A stretch of DNA of 64,000 nt from the NCBI GenBank assembly GCA_947166705.1, contig CAMVFE010000007.1:1-64000 (forward strand). The letters are read 5' to 3'. The position numbers were made by a program, and so were the translations under genes. The notes under the pieces were generated by a model. It ran no database searches. It was not told the DNA's origin and saw only the letters and a list, made by a program, of their open reading frames with translations. Within the stretch, counting starts at the first letter, position 1; each line of letters starts with the position of its first letter. Origin of the DNA: an uncultured Clostridia bacterium. GTDB taxonomy: Bacteria; Bacillota; Clostridia; Christensenellales; Aristaeellaceae. Below, piece after piece: positions 35,863-45,298 of the stretch.

Positions 35863-37512
35863 ATGCATTCAATCAAGACCAGGATCACGGCGATGACGGT
35901 GTGCCTGATTGTCGCGGCCGTCCTTACGGTGACGATCCTCTGCGTCGTTTTTATCCGGAACAACGAAAAGCAGGAGTCGGACCAGCTGATGCTCCAGCTT
36001 TGCGAGATCGGACAGCGGAACCTGAACTATTACTTTACGGAAACGCAGAAGGCGGTTTCCGGCGTGACGGCGTTCATCGGCCAGGATCTCGACGGGCTGG
36101 AGGACGCGCGCCTGGCCGCGCATGTTTCCCGGGTCCGGAGCTTTTTTGAGGAGATGGCGCGCCGGACGAACGGGATCCTGACCTATTATTACCGGATCGA
36201 TCCCGAGGTTTCCGAACGGGTGAAGGGCTTCTGGTACACCAATCTTTACGGCGAGGGCTTCACCGAGCACAGGCCGACGGATATTACGGAATACGATACC
36301 TCCGACGAGTCCGTCCTGCGCTGGTTCACCGTGCCGAAGGCGCGGGGGGAGAGCGTGTGGCTTCCGCCCTACATGACGGAGGGCCTGGATGAGGTAAGGG
36401 TTTTTTCCTATAACGAGCCGGTCTTTTACCGGGGACGGTTTATCGGCGTCGCGGGGATCGAAATCGACTACGCCACCGTGGCGGAGGAGATTGACAGCCT
36501 GCGCCTGTACAGGAGCGGCCAGTCCTTCCTGATCAACGGGGAGGGTGAAATCTGCTGCCATCCGCGCATGGACGCGATGGCGGAGAAATCCCATCCGGAG
36601 CTTCTGCCGGAGGACCTGAGCGACAGCACCTTTTTCGGCTACAGCGCGGACGGCGTCCGGAAGAAGGCGGTCTGGCTGCCGCTGGAAAACGGGATGAGGC
36701 TGGTGGTTGCGGTGCCGGTGTCCGAAACGGACGGGGAATGGCGGCGGCTGGTGAACGAGATCGTCATCGCGTCGCTGGCGGTGCTGGCGGTCATGATCCT
36801 GGTCTCGTGGTACTACGCCGGGCGGATTACCCGGCCGCTGAAGGAGCTGACGCAGGCCGCGGAGGAGATAGAGCGGGGCAACTACGACGTGGCGCCGGAA
36901 TACAGCGGAAACGACGAGCTGGGCGTGCTGACGGGCACCTTCCGGAAAATGGCGGAGAACATGGGCAGCCATATCGCGGACCTGAGCCGGAGGGCCAACA
37001 CGGACGCCCTGACCGCCGTCAGGAACAAGGGGGCCTACACGGCGGCCGTGGAGGCGCTGCAGGAGACGATTGCCGACGACCCCGGGGGCGCGGCGTTTGC
37101 CATCGCGGCTTTCGACTGCAACGAGCTGAAGCGTGTCAACGACCGCTTCGGCCACGCAAAGGGCGACGTGTACCTGAAGACCGCCTGCAGGCTGGTCTGC
37201 CGCGTGTTCAAGCACAGCCCCGTCTTCCGCACCGGCGGGGATGAATTCGCCGCCATCCTGCAGGGGCAGGATTTTGAAAACCGCCGGGACCTGATCCGCC
37301 GGTTCCACGAGGAGACGCTGAAGATCAACGCCGCCGCCGCGCACCGGTGGGAGGAGGTGCATCTGGCCATGGGCGTCGCGGAATATGATTCGCTGCTGGA
37401 CCGCTCCGCGCAGGATACGGCCCAGCGCGCCGACCGGATCATGTATCAGGACAAGCGCCGGCAGAAGATGAAGGCCCAGCGCCCCCGCGAAGCGGTAAAA
37501 ACCCCCGGATAA
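35863..37512 (+). CDS. CACHE-HAMP-GGDEF diguanylate cyclase (549 aa)
   Basis: Membrane helix (about residues 7-29), an extracytoplasmic dCACHE-like sensor (about 35-290; GVAGIEIDY is typical), a second helix (about 300-322), a HAMP linker (ITRPLKELTQAAEEIERGNY) and a GGDEF domain with RTGGDEFAA. The domain should make cyclic-di-GMP. No RxxD product-inhibition site is seen. The stop codon lies inside the terminator hairpin at 37501. It is 51 bases after the GGDEF-EAL gene, which suggests a shared transcript making and destroying the same messenger in response to different outside ligands. Confidence 0.88.
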   Translation: MHSIKTRITAMTVCLIVAAVLTVTILCVVFIRNNEKQESDQLMLQLCEIGQRNLNYYFTETQKAVSGVTAFIGQDLDGLEDARLAAHVSRVRSFFEEMARRTNGILTYYYRIDPEVSERVKGFWYTNLYGEGFTEHRPTDITEYDTSDESVLRWFTVPKARGESVWLPPYMTEGLDEVRVFSYNEPVFYRGRFIGVAGIEIDYATVAEEIDSLRLYRSGQSFLINGEGEICCHPRMDAMAEKSHPELLPEDLSDSTFFGYSADGVRKKAVWLPLENGMRLVVAVPVSETDGEWRRLVNEIVIASLAVLAVMILVSWYYAGRITRPLKELTQAAEEIERGNYDVAPEYSGNDELGVLTGTFRKMAENMGSHIADLSRRANTDALTAVRNKGAYTAAVEALQETIADDPGGAAFAIAAFDCNELKRVNDRFGHAKGDVYLKTACRLVCRVFKHSPVFRTGGDEFAAILQGQDFENRRDLIRRFHEETLKINAAAAHRWEEVHLAMGVAEYDSLLDRSAQDTAQRADRIMYQDKRRQKMKAQRPREAVKTPG

Positions 37513-37531
37513 AGCATCCGGGGGTTTTTTG
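37501..37531 (+). terminator. Bidirectional terminator between the c-di-GMP genes and glgA
   Basis: Ten-base perfect stem ACCCCCGGAT/ATCCGGGGGT with a five-base loop. T runs are present on both strands, so it can end both the cyclase gene and the convergent glgA transcript. Confidence 0.85.
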
Positions 37532-37574
37532 ACGGGGCTTTTCAGACTGCGCCCGCGCCGCGCGGGCGGAGGCG

Positions 37575-39047
37575 TCAGAGCGCCTTCAGCTCCTGATAGA
37601 GCGCCAGGTACTGGCTTGCGGAATGGGTCCAGGAGACGTCCTTCTCCATATCCCGGAGGATGATGCCGTTCCACTGGTCGCGCCGGTTATAGTAGACGTC
37701 CCGCGCCCGGCAGACCGCGTCCAGCAGAAGGTCCGCGCGGTAGTGGTCGAAGGTGAAGCCGTTGCCGTCCCCGCTTTCCGGCCGGAAAGGAGCGACGGTA
37801 TCCTTCAGCCCGCCGGTTTCCCGGACGATGGGCACCGTGCCGTAGCGCATGGCGATCAGCTGGGTCAGGCCGCAGGGCTCGAACAGGCTGGGCACCAGCA
37901 GGGCGTCGGCGCCGGCATAGATGAGGTGGGACAGGCTTTCGTCGTACATGATGCACGCGGACACCTGGCCGCGGTAGGCCTCCTCGCAGCGGCGGAAGGC
38001 GCCTTCATACCGGGGATCGCCGGTGCCGAGCACCACGGCCTGCGTTCCGTCCTCCACGATCCGGTCGAACACGGCGTTCACCAGATCCAGCCCCTTCTGG
38101 TCCGTCAGGCGGGAAATCAGCCCCACCATGAACCGGCCGGGATCCTCCTGCAGGCCGAGGCGGCGCTGCAGGGCGAGCTTGTTCTCCGCTTTCCGGGCCA
38201 GGACGTCCTCCCGGCCGTAGGGGGCGGGCAGCATGGAATCGGCGCTGCTGTTCCACTGCTCCACGTCGATGCCGTTCACGATGCCGCTCAGCTTCGCCCG
38301 GTGATAGGACAGATGGCTGTTCAGCCCTTCCCCGTAGAAATCCGTCTGGATTTCCCCGGCGTAGGTCTCGCTGACGGTGGTCACCCGGTCCGCGTAGGTC
38401 AGGCCGCCCTTGAACATGTTGGCCTCGTGGTCCCCGTTCAGGAACACGTCGTAGTTGAAAAGCTCCGCGGGCAGGCCGCTCCAGTGCTTCAGGTGCTCGA
38501 TGCCGCAGATGCCCTGGAACCGGAGGTTATGGATGGTCAGCACGCTGCGGGCGGAGCCGACCGGGGTCGGCGCGAACTGGGTCCGCAGGTAGACGGGGGT
38601 GAGGGCGGCCTGCCAGTCGTGGCAGTGGACGATGTCCGGAACCCAGTCCAGATAGTTCAGCGCCGCCAGCGCCGCCTTGGAGAAGAAGCAGTACTTCGGG
38701 ATATCCTCCCACAGCCCGGTGTAGGGATTGCCCCAGTCGAAGAACTCCCGGTTTTCGATAAAGTCGTAGATCACGCCGTTCATGGTCAGCTCCATGATGC
38801 CCACGAAGAAGCGGCCGCCGTCCCGGGTCAGGTCCATCATGAAGGAACCCTTCCAGGTCATCTGATCCTTGTATTTCTGGGAGATGCAGGCATACAGCGG
38901 CAGGATGACCCGCACCTCGCTCCCCTCCCGTACCAGCGCGCGGGGAAGGGCGTACATGACGTCGCCCAGCCCTCCGGTCTTGACGAAGGGATAGCATTCC
39001 GATCCGACAAAAGCCACCCGGGTTCCGTTTCCGCCGTTCATCTCCAT
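37575..39047 (-). CDS. glgA: Glycogen synthase
   Basis: Cytoplasmic GT5 enzyme that extends alpha-1,4-glucan chains from ADP-glucose. The 490-aa product is full length, with the N-terminal KTGGLGDV ADP-glucose motif, HCHDWQA, RLTDQKGLD and the C-terminal PSLFEPCGLTQLIAMRYG donor-binding loop with the conserved glutamate. It stands alone here; glgC, glgB and glgP are not in the window. A promoter-like pair lies about 50-80 bases upstream. Confidence 0.95.
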   Translation of the reverse strand: MEMNGGNGTRVAFVGSECYPFVKTGGLGDVMYALPRALVREGSEVRVILPLYACISQKYKDQMTWKGSFMMDLTRDGGRFFVGIMELTMNGVIYDFIENREFFDWGNPYTGLWEDIPKYCFFSKAALAALNYLDWVPDIVHCHDWQAALTPVYLRTQFAPTPVGSARSVLTIHNLRFQGICGIEHLKHWSGLPAELFNYDVFLNGDHEANMFKGGLTYADRVTTVSETYAGEIQTDFYGEGLNSHLSYHRAKLSGIVNGIDVEQWNSSADSMLPAPYGREDVLARKAENKLALQRRLGLQEDPGRFMVGLISRLTDQKGLDLVNAVFDRIVEDGTQAVVLGTGDPRYEGAFRRCEEAYRGQVSACIMYDESLSHLIYAGADALLVPSLFEPCGLTQLIAMRYGTVPIVRETGGLKDTVAPFRPESGDGNGFTFDHYRADLLLDAVCRARDVYYNRRDQWNGIILRDMEKDVSWTHSASQYLALYQELKAL

Positions 39048-39097
39048 CTGATATGCCCTCTTTTTTTCAACGATTTGCCGTTTCTCCGGCTGCCTTT

Positions 39098-39127
39098 AAT
39101 ATATCACAGACCCCGGGCTTTCCACAA
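39098..39127 (-). promoter_or_regulatory. Possible sigma-A promoter of glgA
   Basis: On the minus strand TTGTGG (39122-39127), 18-base spacer, TATATT (39098-39103), 51 bases before the glgA start. Confidence 0.45.
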
Positions 39128-39224
39128 GGAGCACTTTTCCGCGTCCGCGGGGCGAAAAAAGCTTCCTGCAAACACCGCACGGCGGCGGCAGCTGCGAAGC
39201 AGAACCTTCCAGCGGTTCGCCGGC

Positions 39225-40145
39225 TCAGGGGGCGGAGCTCAGGTATTTCTTCATCTCTTCGATATACTGCTCTCCCAGGGGGGAGTGCACGCTGTTCTTC
39301 CGGTCGATCCAGCCGATCTCCATGGCCGCGTCCCGGTCGGGATCCTCGGCGGCGAAGGGCACCGTCACGTAGTCGACGCCGCTGAGCTCCTCGCAGATGA
39401 TGCCGGAGCAAAGTGTGTAGCCCTTCAGGCCGACCATCAGGTTCAGCACCGTCGCCCGGTCGCAGCAGCGGATCAGGCGCGCGTATTTTTCCGTGGACAT
39501 GAGCTCCTCTGAGAAATAGAAGGGCGCGTCCCCCTGCTCGAAGGAGATGCAGGGATAGGGGCCGAGATCCTCCAGGGTGATGGAGGCGCGGTCCGCCAGC
39601 GGGTGCCCCTTCCAAAGGTAGACGTAGGCGCCGCAGCTGATCAGGTGATGAAAGCTCAGGCCCTCCTGGTCGAGCAGCTTCATCAGGGGCTTGCGGTTGC
39701 TGTCGTTGAGGTAGATGACGCCGATTTCGCTGCGCATGCGGCTGACGTCCAGAATGACCTCCTGGGTCCGGGTCTCCCGAATGGCCAGCTCATACTCCGC
39801 CACGTCGACCTGCCGCGCCATTTCCACGAAGGCCTTGACCGCGAAGGAGTAGTGCTGGGTCGAGACGGCGAAGCTGGTTCGCCGCTTCTCCATCTTCCCG
39901 AAGGTTTCCATCAGGTTCAGGTACTGGTCCTCCACCTGGCGGGCATAGGGCAGGAAGCGAAGCCCCTCCGTCGTCAGGGTCACCCCCTTGCTGGTGCGGA
40001 CGAAGAGGGTGAGGCCCAGCTCCTTTTCCAGTTCCTTGACCGCGCTGGTCAGGGAGGGCTGGGAGACGAAGAGCTTCTCCGCCGCCCGGCCGAGGGAGCC
40101 CGTTTCCGCGATGGTGATGACGTATCGCAATTGTTGCAGTGTCAT
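39225..40145 (-). CDS. LysR-family transcription regulator (306 aa)
   Basis: N-terminal winged helix-turn-helix (residues about 1-60: LQQLRYVITIAETGSLGRAAEKLFVSQPSLTSAVKELEKELG) and a C-terminal LysR effector-binding domain (about 90-295). It is divergent from the Lpl-type importer operon across 428 bases that contain repeated CGCAAA-type boxes, so it probably controls that operon and itself. The effector is unknown. It lies upstream of glgA on the same strand with a 177-base gap. Confidence 0.9.
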   Translation of the reverse strand: MTLQQLRYVITIAETGSLGRAAEKLFVSQPSLTSAVKELEKELGLTLFVRTSKGVTLTTEGLRFLPYARQVEDQYLNLMETFGKMEKRRTSFAVSTQHYSFAVKAFVEMARQVDVAEYELAIRETRTQEVILDVSRMRSEIGVIYLNDSNRKPLMKLLDQEGLSFHHLISCGAYVYLWKGHPLADRASITLEDLGPYPCISFEQGDAPFYFSEELMSTEKYARLIRCCDRATVLNLMVGLKGYTLCSGIICEELSGVDYVTVPFAAEDPDRDAAMEIGWIDRKNSVHSPLGEQYIEEMKKYLSSAP

Positions 40146-40373
40146 GGGCGTTCCTCCGTTTTGTATTTTTTGCGTTCTGATTTATTGCGCTGAGTGCCGC
40201 GGGAGTGATACGCTGTTTTTGCGGCGCCTGAGCGGCGGAGCATCCCGCCCGGCCCGGCCGGAGGGGAGCGCCGCCTGTGCCGCCGGGAAGCCTTGTGTTT
40301 GCGGCATTATAAGCCTTTTCCGGCCCGCGCGTCAAGATCCGGAAGCGGGGTTTTTTCGCCCCGGGCATGCTGA

Positions 40374-40462
40374 TTTTGCGGAAAGGCTGTTTGTTTTTTG
40401 CGCAGGGACTGCGCAAAGAGTGGCAAAGCATTATCGCAAAACCTGACCAAAAAAATCGCAAA
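40374..40462. promoter_or_regulatory. Candidate LysR operator: palindrome plus spaced CGCAAA boxes
   Basis: Within the 428-base LysR/importer gap, a perfect palindrome TTTGCGCAG-GGA-CTGCGCAAA spans 40397-40417. CGCAAA recurs at 40412, 40435 and 40457, that is every 22-23 bases (about two helical turns), and an inverted copy TTTTGCG is at 40374. This is a plausible regulator-binding array. The other part of the gap (40146-40373) is GC-rich and shows nothing clear. Confidence 0.5.
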
Positions 40463-40573
40463 TAATGAGCAAAATTCGCCGGACAGTCTATTTATTCAGG
40501 GCTTGCATTAGGGCATAATATGAGCAGAAGGAGCGAAGTGCCGCTCCAAAAAAGAAGAATGGAGGAACAAATC

Positions 40574-42244
40574 ATGAAACGTTTTCTGGCAGTCCTGCTG
40601 GCGGCGATGATGGTGCTGGGCCTGATCCCGGCCGTCATGGCGGAAGGCGCGGCGGAGCCCATCACCCTGACCGTTTTCCGCGGCGATCCCGGAGATCAGC
40701 CGGCGGATGACAACAAGATCTACAAGCTGATCGAGGAAGAGTTCGGCGTCAAGTTCGAATTCGAGTTCCTGGCCGGCGACCTGGACGAGACCCTGGGCCT
40801 CAAGATCGCCAACGAGGATTATCCGGATCTGTTCGACGGCGGCAACAGCGCTGACCTGATCATCTCCAACGGCGCGCTGATCAACCTGCTGGACTACATC
40901 AGCCCGGAAAAGACCCCCCGCCTGTGGGCGCACATCGAGCCCCAGAAGGCCCGCCTGATTGAGAAGGATGCCGAGGGCAACGACGTGCTCTACATCATCC
41001 CCAACTACGGCCTGCCGGACGGCCCGCAGATTGCCCTGACGGTCGGCGGCCCCGCCTTCTTCATCCAGAAGCAGGTTCTGGAGTGGGCCGGCTATCCCAC
41101 CATCAAGACCATCGATGAGTACTTCAAGGTTCTGGAAGACTTCATCACCGCGAATCCCACCGACGAGAACGGCAACCCCTACACCGGTTTCGCCATCCTG
41201 TGCGAAGACTGGCGTCACTTCTGCCTGATCAACCCCGTTCAGCACCTGATGGGCCGCCCGAACGACGGCGAAGTGCTGGTCGATGTGAGCAACACCGATT
41301 TCCACACCGAAACCTTCATCGACAAGCCCTATGCGAAGCCCTACTACAAGAAGCTGAACGACCTGTTCCAGAAGGGCCTGATCAACAAGGACACCTTCGT
41401 CATGAACTATGACCAGTACATCGCGGCGCTGTCCAGCGGCACCATCCTGGGCATGTTCGACCAGGCCTGGGACTTCGGCAACGCCACCAGCGCGCTGAAC
41501 GCTGCCGGAATGTACAAGAACACCTTCGTCGCCCTCGGCCCGGTGTATGATCCCGCCGACGTGGACGGCAAGGTCATCGAAGAGCACTACCTGAACGGCT
41601 CCCTGCCGAACGTCCGCCGCGGCTTCGGTATCTCCGTCACCAGCCCCTATGCCGAGCGCATCGTCAACATGTGGGAAGAAATGCTGAGCGACAAGTGGCA
41701 GCTGATCTTCAACTGGGGCATTGAAGGCGAAGACTACTACGTGGAGAACGGCCGCCTGCTGATGACCCCCGAGCAGTACGCCAACACCCAGGACAACACC
41801 TGGATCATGCACAACAAGGCCCGCGCCTTCTTCGAGAGCAGCCCCAAGAAGCAGGGCTGGATCATGGACGGCGAGTTCAAGGGCAACTGCTGGGAGCCCG
41901 GCAACCAGGATGAGATCGTGTTCGGCCTGATGAACGAATATGACAAGAAGTTCCTGGAAGCGTACGGTTTCTCCAAGTTCGCGGACTTCGTGAATCCGCC
42001 CATCGAGCTGGCGCCCTACGGCGAAGCCTGGCAGATTGACTACACGCCCGTGGAAATCGAGCATCAGGACTTCCTGAACATTCAGGACAAGCGCCTGCCC
42101 GAGATCATCATGTGCGACCCGTCCGAGTTCGACGCCAAGTGGGATGCCTTCGTGGAGGAAATCACCCCCAGCGCCACCGCGTTCGGCAACTACATGCAGG
42201 AAGCGGTTCTGAAGGAAGCCCAGAAGGTGCTCGGAAACGAGTAA
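40574..42244 (+). CDS. Lpl-type sugar ABC importer, solute-binding protein (556 aa)
   Basis: Extracellular solute-binding protein of the LplA-like group (family 1), usually for oligosaccharides. Signal peptide at residues about 1-23 (hydrophobic core, AVMA cleavage site). There is no lipobox cysteine near the cleavage site, unlike most Gram-positive binding proteins. Start fixed by GGAGG before ATGAAACG. The codon choice is strongly biased to C-ending codons, as in highly expressed genes. A perfect hairpin follows the stop, before the permease genes. Confidence 0.88.
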   Translation: MKRFLAVLLAAMMVLGLIPAVMAEGAAEPITLTVFRGDPGDQPADDNKIYKLIEEEFGVKFEFEFLAGDLDETLGLKIANEDYPDLFDGGNSADLIISNGALINLLDYISPEKTPRLWAHIEPQKARLIEKDAEGNDVLYIIPNYGLPDGPQIALTVGGPAFFIQKQVLEWAGYPTIKTIDEYFKVLEDFITANPTDENGNPYTGFAILCEDWRHFCLINPVQHLMGRPNDGEVLVDVSNTDFHTETFIDKPYAKPYYKKLNDLFQKGLINKDTFVMNYDQYIAALSSGTILGMFDQAWDFGNATSALNAAGMYKNTFVALGPVYDPADVDGKVIEEHYLNGSLPNVRRGFGISVTSPYAERIVNMWEEMLSDKWQLIFNWGIEGEDYYVENGRLLMTPEQYANTQDNTWIMHNKARAFFESSPKKQGWIMDGEFKGNCWEPGNQDEIVFGLMNEYDKKFLEAYGFSKFADFVNPPIELAPYGEAWQIDYTPVEIEHQDFLNIQDKRLPEIIMCDPSEFDAKWDAFVEEITPSATAFGNYMQEAVLKEAQKVLGNE

Positions 42245-42262
42245 TTCCTATCAGTAAACTCA

Positions 42263-42288
42263 GGGGGAGAGAACCGGTTCTCTCCCCC
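42263..42288 (+). terminator. Hairpin between binding-protein and permease genes
   Basis: Perfect 26-base palindrome (arms 42263-42275 and 42276-42288) 18 bases after the stop codon. No long T run follows, so it more likely protects or partly stops the mRNA, keeping the binding protein more abundant than the permeases. Confidence 0.7.
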
Positions 42289-42331
42289 TTCCCTGTTTCA
42301 AGTCATCGCTCAACCGAAGGAGGAAACAAGT

Positions 42332-43291
42332 ATGTCGACCATCGGTAAAAGAAGCGCGGGAAACGCTGTGATTCCTGTCAGAAAGAAAAGCTTCTTCCGC
42401 ACGCTGGGAAGCCAGTGGCAGCTGATGCTGATGTCGGTGCCTATGTTCCTGTATGTGCTGCTGTTTAACTACGGCCCCATGTGGGGATGGATCACGGCCT
42501 TCCAGGATTATAAGCCCAAGCTGGGCCTGTTCAACAGCCCCTGGGTCGGGTGGAAGAATTTTGAATGGCTTTTCAGCCGGGAAGATTTTCTGAACAGCAT
42601 CCGGAACACCCTGGCCATGAGCGTCATCAACCTGGTGTTCGGCACCGTTTCCTCCATCCTGCTGGCGATTCTGCTGAACGAAGTCCGCATGAGGGCCTTC
42701 AAGCGCACCGTGCAGACCGTGACCTACCTGCCCCACTTCCTGAGCATGGTTATCGTGGTGGGCATGGCGCAGAATATCTTTGCCAGCAATGGCGCAATCA
42801 ACCACCTGATCCTTTCCCTCGGGCTGTCGAAGCAGCCGGTTTTCTTCCTGGGCGAGGGGCGGTACTTCTGGTGGCTGGTTGGCGTGATCAACGTATGGAA
42901 GGAAGTTGGATGGAACACCATCATCTACATTTCCGCCATGACGTCCATCGATCCCAGCCTGTATGAGGCCGCGTCCATCGACGGAGCCGGCCGCTTGCAG
43001 CGGATTCTGCATGTGACGCTGCCGGGCATCAAGTCCACCTTCGTCATCCTGCTGATCATGAACATTGGCCACCTGATGGAGGCCGGGTTCGAGATTCAGT
43101 ACCTGCTGGGCTCTTCCGTTGTCATGGACTGGAGCCAGACCATTGATGTCTTCGTCCTGCAGTATGGTATTTCCAAACAGCAGTACGGCGTGGCCACGGC
43201 CGCCGGCCTCTTCAAGAGCGTCGTCGCCATCGTGCTGCTGCTCGGCGCCAATACCATCGCCAAGAGGCTGGACGAAGCGACTTTGATCTGA
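42332..43291 (+). CDS. Sugar ABC importer permease, LplB-like (319 aa)
   Basis: Six-helix binding-protein-dependent transport permease. The EAA loop is visible as YEAASIDGAGRLQRILHVTLPGI. The start has AAGGAGG. First of two permeases that would form the membrane channel with the next gene. No ATPase gene is present in the operon, as is common for this class, which uses a shared MsmX-type ATPase encoded elsewhere. Confidence 0.92.
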   Translation: MSTIGKRSAGNAVIPVRKKSFFRTLGSQWQLMLMSVPMFLYVLLFNYGPMWGWITAFQDYKPKLGLFNSPWVGWKNFEWLFSREDFLNSIRNTLAMSVINLVFGTVSSILLAILLNEVRMRAFKRTVQTVTYLPHFLSMVIVVGMAQNIFASNGAINHLILSLGLSKQPVFFLGEGRYFWWLVGVINVWKEVGWNTIIYISAMTSIDPSLYEAASIDGAGRLQRILHVTLPGIKSTFVILLIMNIGHLMEAGFEIQYLLGSSVVMDWSQTIDVFVLQYGISKQQYGVATAAGLFKSVVAIVLLLGANTIAKRLDEATLI

Positions 43292-43306
43292 GAGGAGGGA
43301 ATACAG

Positions 43307-44221
43307 ATGACAGCCATTCCTGTACAGAAGAGAAAGGCCCGCCGGCATGACGTGGTTTTCCCCGTCGTCAACGCGATCATTCTCATTCTCCTGATGTTTA
43401 TCACCCTCTACCCGGTTCTGAATACGGTGGCGTATTCCTTCAACGACGGCACGGACGCCCTGCGGGGTGGAATCGGGCTGTTCCCGAGGGTATTCAGCAC
43501 GAAGAGCTATGCGGCCATCCTGGAGGACCCGGCGGTCTACCAGGCGGCCTGGATTTCAGCCTCCAAGACCGTGCTGATCACGCTGCTGAACCTTTTCTGG
43601 ACCGGCATGCTGGCCTACACGCTGAGCCGGCGGGAATATGTGCTGCGCAGGGTGATCACCACCGTTCTGGTGCTGACCATGTATATCAACGCGGGGCTGA
43701 TTCCCAACTACCTGCTGATCACCCGGACGCTGAGCCTGGGGAAGAGCTACTGGGTCTATATCATTCCCACCATGTTCTCCTGCTTCAACATGATCGTGAT
43801 CCGGACCTACATCCAGGGGCTTCCGGACGCGCTGGTCGAATCCGCGCGGATCGACGGCGCCGGGGATATCCGGGTTTACTGGCAGATCATCTTCCCCCTG
43901 TGCACGCCGGTCATGGCGACCGTCGCCCTGTTCGTGGCCGTGGGCAGCTGGAACAGCTGGTTTGACACCTATCTGTACTGCGGCGGACAGAAGCAGCTGC
44001 ACAGCCTGCAGTACCTGCTGAAGATGAAGCTGGCGACGACCCAGGCCAGCGCCAACGCGGCCAAGACGTCCGTGGACGCCATCAAGAGCACGACGCAGAC
44101 GACGCCGATCACGATCCGCTGCGCGATTACCGTCGTTTCCACCGTGCCGATCCTGGTGGTCTATCCCTTCCTGCAGAAGTACTTCGTTACCGGCATGGCG
44201 CTGGGCGCGGTCAAGGGATAA
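43307..44221 (+). CDS. Sugar ABC importer permease, LplC/YtcP-like (304 aa)
   Basis: Second permease of the importer, with a long N-terminal helix, about six membrane segments and the EAA loop VESARIDGAGDIRVYWQIIFPL. It begins 15 bases after the first permease with AGGAGGG upstream. It should pair with that permease to carry the sugar delivered by the binding protein. Confidence 0.92.
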   Translation: MTAIPVQKRKARRHDVVFPVVNAIILILLMFITLYPVLNTVAYSFNDGTDALRGGIGLFPRVFSTKSYAAILEDPAVYQAAWISASKTVLITLLNLFWTGMLAYTLSRREYVLRRVITTVLVLTMYINAGLIPNYLLITRTLSLGKSYWVYIIPTMFSCFNMIVIRTYIQGLPDALVESARIDGAGDIRVYWQIIFPLCTPVMATVALFVAVGSWNSWFDTYLYCGGQKQLHSLQYLLKMKLATTQASANAAKTSVDAIKSTTQTTPITIRCAITVVSTVPILVVYPFLQKYFVTGMALGAVKG

Positions 44222-44256
44222 TCGGCGGGAAGAGCATCCCGAAAGGAGGGATTCCA

Positions 44257-45132
44257 TTGGAAAGCAAACGCCTGGAGGACGGATTCCGCGTGCTGCAGGG
44301 CCAGCGGGAGTTTGTCACCTACCCGGAGGATTCGTCCTTCCGCCTCTGGTTCTCCGATATCCCCTGGCGGTATGATTTTCACCTGCATACCGCGGTGGAG
44401 ATCGTGCTGACGCTGGAGGGATGGGTGGATTATGCCGTGGATTCCCAGATCTACCGGGTGGAGAAGGACCAGATCCTGATCATTCCCCCGGATACGACCC
44501 ATTCGCTGAACATGGGCGAGAATTCCAGCCGGCTGCTGTTTCTCTTCGAGCCGGAGGCGCTGATGACCATGCCGGATTACAAGCGGCTTTCGGCCCATTT
44601 CAACCGGGTGTTCTACCTGCGGGATGAGTCGGAAGCGCACCAGCAGATCCGGGAGCTGCTGCTGAAGGCCTCGGAGTACTACAACGAGCAGCCCCTGCTG
44701 TGGAACACGGCCAGCTTCAGCTGCCTGCTGGAGATCTACGCCATCCTGGGAAACCGGTTCCTGCGGGTGAACCGCCCCTCCTTCGCGCGGAAGGAGCTGA
44801 ACACGGACACGGAGGCCATGACCACCGCGATCGCGTACATCAACAGCCACTTCCGGGAGGATCTTTCCCTGGACCAGGTGGCGGATTTCGTCGGCTTCAG
44901 CCGGTACTACTTCTCCCGTTCCTTCAAGAAGAGAATGGGCTATTCCTACAGCGAGTATCTGGTGCAGAAGCGCCTGCAGTCGGCCGTGGATCTTCTGATC
45001 CGCACCGACCTTCCCATCCGGGAGGTGGCCGAGCAGAGCGGCTTCGGCAGCGTCGCGTCGTTCAACCGGGTTTTCCGGGAGAGCAAAAACTGTACCCCGA
45101 CCCAGTACCGGGCCCTGTACGGGTCCTACTGA
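44257..45132 (+). CDS. AraC-family regulator with cupin sensor (291 aa)
   Basis: Starts at TTG eight bases after AAAGGAGG. Residues about 20-160 form a cupin-like ligand domain (FHLHTAVEIVLTLEG...DQILIIPPDTTHSL), and residues about 190-288 two AraC helix-turn-helix motifs (LSLDQVADFVGFSRYYFSRSFKKRMG; IREVAEQSGFGSVASFNRVFRE). It is the last gene of the importer operon, 35 bases after the second permease, and probably induces it on sensing the imported sugar. Confidence 0.92.
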   Translation: MESKRLEDGFRVLQGQREFVTYPEDSSFRLWFSDIPWRYDFHLHTAVEIVLTLEGWVDYAVDSQIYRVEKDQILIIPPDTTHSLNMGENSSRLLFLFEPEALMTMPDYKRLSAHFNRVFYLRDESEAHQQIRELLLKASEYYNEQPLLWNTASFSCLLEIYAILGNRFLRVNRPSFARKELNTDTEAMTTAIAYINSHFREDLSLDQVADFVGFSRYYFSRSFKKRMGYSYSEYLVQKRLQSAVDLLIRTDLPIREVAEQSGFGSVASFNRVFRESKNCTPTQYRALYGSY

Positions 45133-45186
45133 GTCCGGCGCGCGGATCCTGCTTGCGGAAGGATCCCGGGCCGAATGGAAAAAACA

Positions 45187-45217
45187 CGGCTCCCTGCCAG
45201 GAGGAGCCGCGTTTTTT
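45187..45217 (+). terminator. Bidirectional terminator between the araC-type gene and radA
   Basis: Stem CGGCTCC/GGAGCCG (45187-45193, 45203-45209) followed by CG and seven T on the plus strand. A six-A run on the left gives a T run on the minus strand, so it can also end radA. Confidence 0.85.
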
Positions 45218-45298
45218 TGTGGTACGCCAGGCGGATATCCGGGTTTCGGGAGAGCTGCGCTTATCTGCGTTCGGGGTTTCCCGCGCGGGAAGGCGGGG

